A stretch of DNA of 64,000 nt from the NCBI RefSeq assembly GCF_008329965.1, contig NZ_CP036150.1, positions 3,266,439-3,330,438 on the forward strand. The letters run 5' to 3'. Under the pieces are notes generated by a model that made no database searches, was not told the DNA's origin, and saw only the letters and a program-made list of their open reading frames with translations. Both the position numbers and the translations under genes were made by a program. This DNA is from Oceanispirochaeta crateris (GTDB lineage: Bacteria; Spirochaetota; Spirochaetia; DSM-2461). Each line of letters begins with the position of its first letter. Position 1 is the first letter of the stretch. Shown one piece after another: positions 60,280 to 64,000 of the stretch.

Positions 60280-60789
60280 ATGAAGGTAATGGAAAAAGAG
60301 ATCTTTGATTTGGTGGATGAGAATGATATTGTCATCGGCAGCGCGGATAGAGAGGATTTTCATGGTGATCCTAGAATGATTCACAGGGTTGCACATGTTC
60401 TAATTTTTGACAGTTCTGGAGAGTTGTATCTTCAAAAAAGGAGTATCAAGAAAGACGTTCAGCCCGGCAAATGGGATACTTCTGTGGGAGGACATGTCAA
60501 CAGTGGCGAATCCTATGAAGAAGCTGCTTACAGAGAGTTGAAGGAAGAGCTGGGAATCGAAGGTACTGTCATCGAGTTTCTCTACCGCTATCTTCATAAG
60601 AACGATTACGAATCGGAATTTGTCTCAACATACCGATGTTTCTGGAACGGTGCCATAGATATTGAAAAGGATGAAATTGATGACGGTCGCTTCTGGTCGC
60701 TGAAGGCCATCAGTGAAGCGGACCCCCGGAAATTTACGCCCAACTTTCTGGATGAGCTGGAACGATATGAAAAGCTAGCAGGAAGATAA
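60280..60789 (+). CDS. Nudix hydrolase, IPP-isomerase-like (YfcD group)
   Basis: A 169-residue protein with the Nudix box GHVNSGESYEEAAYRELKEE (GX5EX7REUXEEXGU, about residues 71-93, with ELGIEG completing it). The N-terminal DLVDENDIVIG and YLQKRSIKKDVQPGKWDTS resemble the YfcD/isopentenyl-diphosphate-isomerase-like subgroup, but the isomerase cysteine was not identified, so hydrolysis of a nucleoside diphosphate compound is more likely. Divergent from the channel gene. Confidence 0.88.
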   Translation: MKVMEKEIFDLVDENDIVIGSADREDFHGDPRMIHRVAHVLIFDSSGELYLQKRSIKKDVQPGKWDTSVGGHVNSGESYEEAAYRELKEELGIEGTVIEFLYRYLHKNDYESEFVSTYRCFWNGAIDIEKDEIDDGRFWSLKAISEADPRKFTPNFLDELERYEKLAGR

Positions 60790-60860
60790 TCCTATGATGT
60801 CCTGACCGTTGCGGCTCTTCTGCCGTGATCAGAAATGATTGTCAAAGTTTATGTCAAATA

Positions 60861-60888
60861 AAAAAAGGCCGCCCATTGAGGCGGCCTT
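60861..60888 (-). terminator. Rho-independent terminator of the oad genes
   Basis: A perfect 9-bp stem AAGGCCGCC/GGCGGCCTT with a six-base loop. On the minus strand it is followed by six T, downstream of oadB. Confidence 0.92.
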
Positions 60889-60909
60889 GATTATTTATAA
60901 AGCTATAGA

Positions 60910-62139
60910 TTAGCCGAGTACAGGAACCAGTGCCAATAGAACACCGGCTGCAACTGCCGATCCAATTACACCAGCAACATTTGGTCCCATGGCATGCATG
61001 AGAAGGTAGTTGTTGGGATTTTCTTCCAGACCCACCTTATTAGCAACACGGGCTGCCATAGGCACTGCAGAAACTCCGGCAGCTCCTATCAGTGGATTGA
61101 TCTGGCTTTTTGAAACTTTGTTCATTAATTTGGCCAACATAACTCCTGTTGATGTTCCTAAGCAGAAGGCTATCAAACCAAGAGCTAGAATACCCAATGT
61201 ATTCAGGTTCAAGAATTGGTCTGCCTGCATTTTTGAACCAACAGCCAGACCCAGCATGATTGTAACAATGTTGATCAGAGCATTCTGCATGGTGTCAGAA
61301 AGTCTGTCTGTAACACCGCACTCTTTTGCCAGGTTTCCAAACATCAGCGCTCCCAGGAGAGGTGTGGCTGATGGCAGAAGAAGAATACAGGCTCCCAAGA
61401 CAGTCAGAGGGAAAATTATCTTTTCTGTCTTTGTAACATGTCTGAGCTGTTCCATTTTGATCTGACGCTCTTCTTTGGTTGTCAGGGCTCTCATGATGGG
61501 AGGCTGAATAATGGGAACCAAGGCCATATAGGAATAGGCCGCCACCGCAATGGCTCCCAACAGGCTTGGCGAAAGTTTGGAGGCTACAAATATTGCTGTA
61601 GGTCCATCCGCTCCCCCGATGATTCCAATGGAGGCTGCATCGTAAAGATTGAAGGTGATTCCGGGAACGTAGTTACCCAGGGCCACTGCACCCAGAAGTG
61701 CAATGAAAATACCAAACTGAGCAGAGGCACCCAAGAGCAGAGTCTTGGGGTTTGCCAGTAGAGGACCAAAGTCTGTCATGGCTCCCACTCCCATAAAGAT
61801 CAGGAGGGGAAACAGGCCGCTGGTGACTCCCATGTCGTAAAACATACCAATAAAACCACCGGCTATTCCGTGAAGAAGCAAGGCCCCTTCGGTGAATTCT
61901 CCGTGGAAACTCGTATGTGCTGCAATTTCCGCAAAGGGAATATTGCTCAATATTGCTCCCATTCCGATAGGAACGAGCAAAAGTGGTTCAAATTCTTTTT
62001 TGATGGCCAAATAGAGCAGGATAAAACCTACAGCTATCATGACCAGATTACCCCAGCCACCTTCCTGCAAAAAGCCGAAGATACCGGTGGTCAGCCAAAG
62101 CTCCCGAAAGGAAGCCACTATTGTCTGTCCAAATGTCAT
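60910..62139 (-). CDS. oadB: Na+-translocating decarboxylase beta subunit
   Basis: A 409-residue integral membrane subunit that couples decarboxylation of a carboxybiotin to Na+ export. Around nine to eleven helices are seen. [15 protein letters not shown] (about residue 196) is the essential Asp-bearing region IIIa, and [20 protein letters not shown] (about residue 350) is region VIII. The protein works with a carboxyltransferase/biotin subunit (the next gene upstream) and a small gamma subunit, which is not in the window. Confidence 0.95.
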   Translation of the reverse strand: MTFGQTIVASFRELWLTTGIFGFLQEGGWGNLVMIAVGFILLYLAIKKEFEPLLLVPIGMGAILSNIPFAEIAAHTSFHGEFTEGALLLHGIAGGFIGMFYDMGVTSGLFPLLIFMGVGAMTDFGPLLANPKTLLLGASAQFGIFIALLGAVALGNYVPGITFNLYDAASIGIIGGADGPTAIFVASKLSPSLLGAIAVAAYSYMALVPIIQPPIMRALTTKEERQIKMEQLRHVTKTEKIIFPLTVLGACILLLPSATPLLGALMFGNLAKECGVTDRLSDTMQNALINIVTIMLGLAVGSKMQADQFLNLNTLGILALGLIAFCLGTSTGVMLAKLMNKVSKSQINPLIGAAGVSAVPMAARVANKVGLEENPNNYLLMHAMGPNVAGVIGSAVAAGVLLALVPVLG

Positions 62140-62160
62140 AGTTTATTACTCCTAGCGTCT

Positions 62161-62188
62161 ACCAGGGCAAGAAATTTTCTGCCCTGGT
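62161..62188. promoter_or_regulatory. Hairpin between oadA and oadB
   Basis: ACCAGGGCA pairs perfectly with TGCCCTGGT, extended by two to three inner pairs. It has no following T-run in the direction of transcription, so it probably marks an RNA processing or stability site between the cotranscribed genes. Confidence 0.55.
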
Positions 62189-62213
62189 GATTTCCCGTTA
62201 AAGCCACCGGGAC

Positions 62214-64000
62214 TTAGCCTATTTCAATCAGGGTCTGTCCGGCAGTGACCTGATCTCCCTGTTTTACAGAAATAGCTTTCACCGTACCGGAAACGGGAGA
62301 GGAAACAGGAGTCTCCATCTTCATGGCTTCCAGAACAATGACTTCGTCCCCTTCTGAAACACTGTCGCCGACGGCAACAGGAATTCTAAGAACGAGGCCG
62401 GGCATGGGGGCTTTTATTGCCTCTGATGCACCACTGGATGCAGGAGCTGCTGCCGAAGCATCAATTCCGTCTGCGATAGCGATGTCATAGCTTGTACCAT
62501 TGACCACAGCTTTATCACCATCCAGTTTAACACCGTAGGATTTTCCATTGACTGTGACTGTATAACCTTCAGCTGAGGATGCTCCGGAAGAGGCGGCTTT
62601 CTTTGCATTCTTCATGATGTTGACTTTCGCTTCACCCTTGAGGAACATAATACCCTTGTCCTGGCAGGCCGCGGCGATGAAGATGTTTTCATCAGAAAGA
62701 TCGGTGATTCCGTTATCTGTGAGCATCTTTTTAGCTGCTTCAATTCCCAGTTTTTCATTTTTATCGTTGATGTCGACAACGAGTTCTGTTGTGGGTTCGA
62801 GTCCCAACTGTTCCTGACAGATTTTTACAATCTCTGCGTCTGGAGCCAGAGGTGTTTTTCCAAAATAACCGAGAACCATTTTACCGTATCCATCGGCGAT
62901 CTTTTTGTAAGGACCGAACATGACATTGTTAAAAGCCTGCTGGAAGTAGAACTGTGAAACAGGTGTTACAGAAGTTCCGTAACCACCCTTCATAACAACA
63001 TCACCCATGGCTTTGGTGATTTCGGGGAATTTATCCATCAGGCCGTTGTCTCTCAACATCTGGGTATTGGCTGTTAGAGCTCCACCAGGGAGAGGAGAGA
63101 AGGGGATGATGGGGTTTACCATGGTGGCTTCAGGGGGTAGGAAGTAATCGGCCATACATTCGGTAAAAACATCTTCTACTTCCATGATTTCATTAGGGTC
63201 GATTCCAAGGTCAAAATCAGTACCGCGGAGAGCATGCCACATGGTCATAAGGTCTGGCTGGCATGTACCGCCGGATACGGGAGCCAGAGACAGGTCTACC
63301 TGGCTTGCACCGGCTTCTAGAGCTGTAACGTACTGCTGGATGGAAACTCCCGCTGTTTCATGGGAATGGAAAACGATATTCATATCGGGTCCCAGGAGCT
63401 CTCTGGCTGCCTTGATGGTTTCTCCAACAATCTTAGGTGTAGATGTACCGGAGGCATCTTTGAAACAGACTGAGTCATAGGGGATTCCCGCTTCCAGGAT
63501 GGCTTTTAATACACCAATGTAGAATTCTTTGTCATGTGCTCCAGTTACCCCAGGAGGAAGAGCCATCATGGAAACAACAACTTCGTGTCGCAGTCCCGCA
63601 TCATGGATACACTGTCCGGAATAGATCAGGTTGTTAACGTCATTGAGGGCATCAAAGTTCCTGATGGTGGTCATACCATGTTTTTTAAACATTTTGGCAT
63701 GCAGGTTGATGATGTCTCTGGGCTGTGAACTCAGGCCGACAACATTGACACCTCTTGCAAGAGTCTGAAGGTCGGCATCAGGGCCAGCGGCTTTTCTGAA
63801 TTCGTCCATCATGTCGAAGGCACTTTCATTTCCATAGAAGAAGGGGGCTTGAAAACGGGCACCACCACCAGCTTCGAAATGATTGATACCTGCTTTGGAT
63901 GCTGCTTCGACGGCAGGCAGGAAGTCTTTGGTAAGGACACGGGCCCCGTATACGGACTGGAATCCGTCACGGAAGGCTGTACACATAAATTTTACGCGTT
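62214..64000 (-). CDS. oadA: Oxaloacetate/carboxyltransferase alpha subunit with biotinyl domain, 5'-partial
   Basis: Carboxyltransferase and biotin carrier of a decarboxylase pump. The N-terminal TIM-barrel begins CTAFRDGFQSVYGARVLTKD, with catalytic landmarks SVCFKDASGTSTP and IVFHSHETAGVS (two metal His). A central conserved domain follows, then an Ala/Ser-rich linker and the C-terminal biotinyl domain (LEAMKMETPVSS, Lys for biotin). The frame stays open to the window edge, reading RVKF before the first ATG (63986), so a few residues and the true start lie outside. Genes oadA and oadB are cotranscribed across 74 bp. The specific substrate (oxaloacetate, pyruvate carboxylation or glutaconyl-CoA-like) is inferred from family only. 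Confidence 0.9.
   Translation of the reverse strand, partial: RVKFMCTAFRDGFQSVYGARVLTKDFLPAVEAASKAGINHFEAGGGARFQAPFFYGNESAFDMMDEFRKAAGPDADLQTLARGVNVVGLSSQPRDIINLHAKMFKKHGMTTIRNFDALNDVNNLIYSGQCIHDAGLRHEVVVSMMALPPGVTGAHDKEFYIGVLKAILEAGIPYDSVCFKDASGTSTPKIVGETIKAARELLGPDMNIVFHSHETAGVSIQQYVTALEAGASQVDLSLAPVSGGTCQPDLMTMWHALRGTDFDLGIDPNEIMEVEDVFTECMADYFLPPEATMVNPIIPFSPLPGGALTANTQMLRDNGLMDKFPEITKAMGDVVMKGGYGTSVTPVSQFYFQQAFNNVMFGPYKKIADGYGKMVLGYFGKTPLAPDAEIVKICQEQLGLEPTTELVVDINDKNEKLGIEAAKKMLTDNGITDLSDENIFIAAACQDKGIMFLKGEAKVNIMKNAKKAASSGASSAEGYTVTVNGKSYGVKLDGDKAVVNGTSYDIAIADGIDASAAAPASSGASEAIKAPMPGLVLRIPVAVGDSVSEGDEVIVLEAMKMETPVSSPVSGTVKAISVKQGDQVTAGQTLIEIG

Noticed and set aside
1-64000. Insertion sequences, prophage, rRNA operon, CRISPR arrays, attachment sites
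   Set aside because: No transposase, integrase, phage structural genes, direct-repeat arrays or rRNA signatures were recognised; gene content is ordinary core and regulatory.

Overview
This window looks like chromosomal core DNA of a free-living, motile, anaerobic or microaerophilic spirochete (Spirochaetota, Spirochaeta/Oceanispirochaeta-like). That placement is an inference from gene content: FlgM, a CarD regulator in an isoprenoid operon, an OadA/OadB decarboxylase, HATPase fused to HDOD or cyclic-nucleotide-binding domains, and NIF-type NifS/NifU. I saw no insertion sequence, prophage, CRISPR array or rRNA operon. Genes are tightly packed, with many 1-14 bp overlaps and several TTG or GTG starts.

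Layout. 1-7.4 kb: end of a GGDEF-EAL protein, RlmE, a polyprenyl synthase, an unknown protein, a rhomboid protease, a secreted protein, and a rex-serA operon behind a perfect Rex-type palindrome. 7.5-11.8 kb: a response-regulator-like/HATPase/cNMP sensor, AspS, and a DUF2156 gene interrupted by one in-frame TAG. 11.9-25.3 kb: NifS-NifU, a CorC-type membrane protein, HtpG, a DHH-CBS protein, an ltaE-aroA-ATL-zinc-ribbon cluster, RsmI, FlgM, and a degenerate Fe-ADH-like gene coupled to a SpoU methyltransferase. 25.3-30.8 kb: glutaredoxin, HATPase-HDOD, Nif3, LspA, two unknowns and tRNA-Ala(GGC).

30.8-46.3 kb: a MoxR, DUF58, transglutaminase and TPR operon, a U32 protein, Bpt, a Na+/Ca2+ exchanger, tRNA-Gly(GCC), an FHA-LuxR regulator, a DMT transporter, a cNMP/PH-like membrane protein and a secreted protein built from about fourteen 32-residue repeats. 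46.3-52.2 kb: the carD-ispD-ispF-nth operon, then Gnd and NadE. 52.3-64 kb: a near-consensus sigma-54 promoter ahead of a short NifV-like protein, a lytic transglycosylase, UppP, FtsK, a cNMP-gated K+-type channel, a Nudix hydrolase, and OadB and OadA (5' end outside the window).

Themes. Isoprenoid and cell-wall functions recur (IspD, IspF, prenyl synthase, UppP, Slt, LspA, FtsK). Redox and Fe-S handling is represented by Rex, glutaredoxin and NifS/U. Signalling uses unusual fusions. The leads most worth a second look are the Rex-like protein with a damaged NAD-binding glycine motif beside a perfect Rex operator, the sigma-54-driven NifV variant, the single-codon interruption of the DUF2156 gene, and the 5' frame break at a T9 run in the DUF58 gene. 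I found no clearly new multi-gene defence or mobile system.
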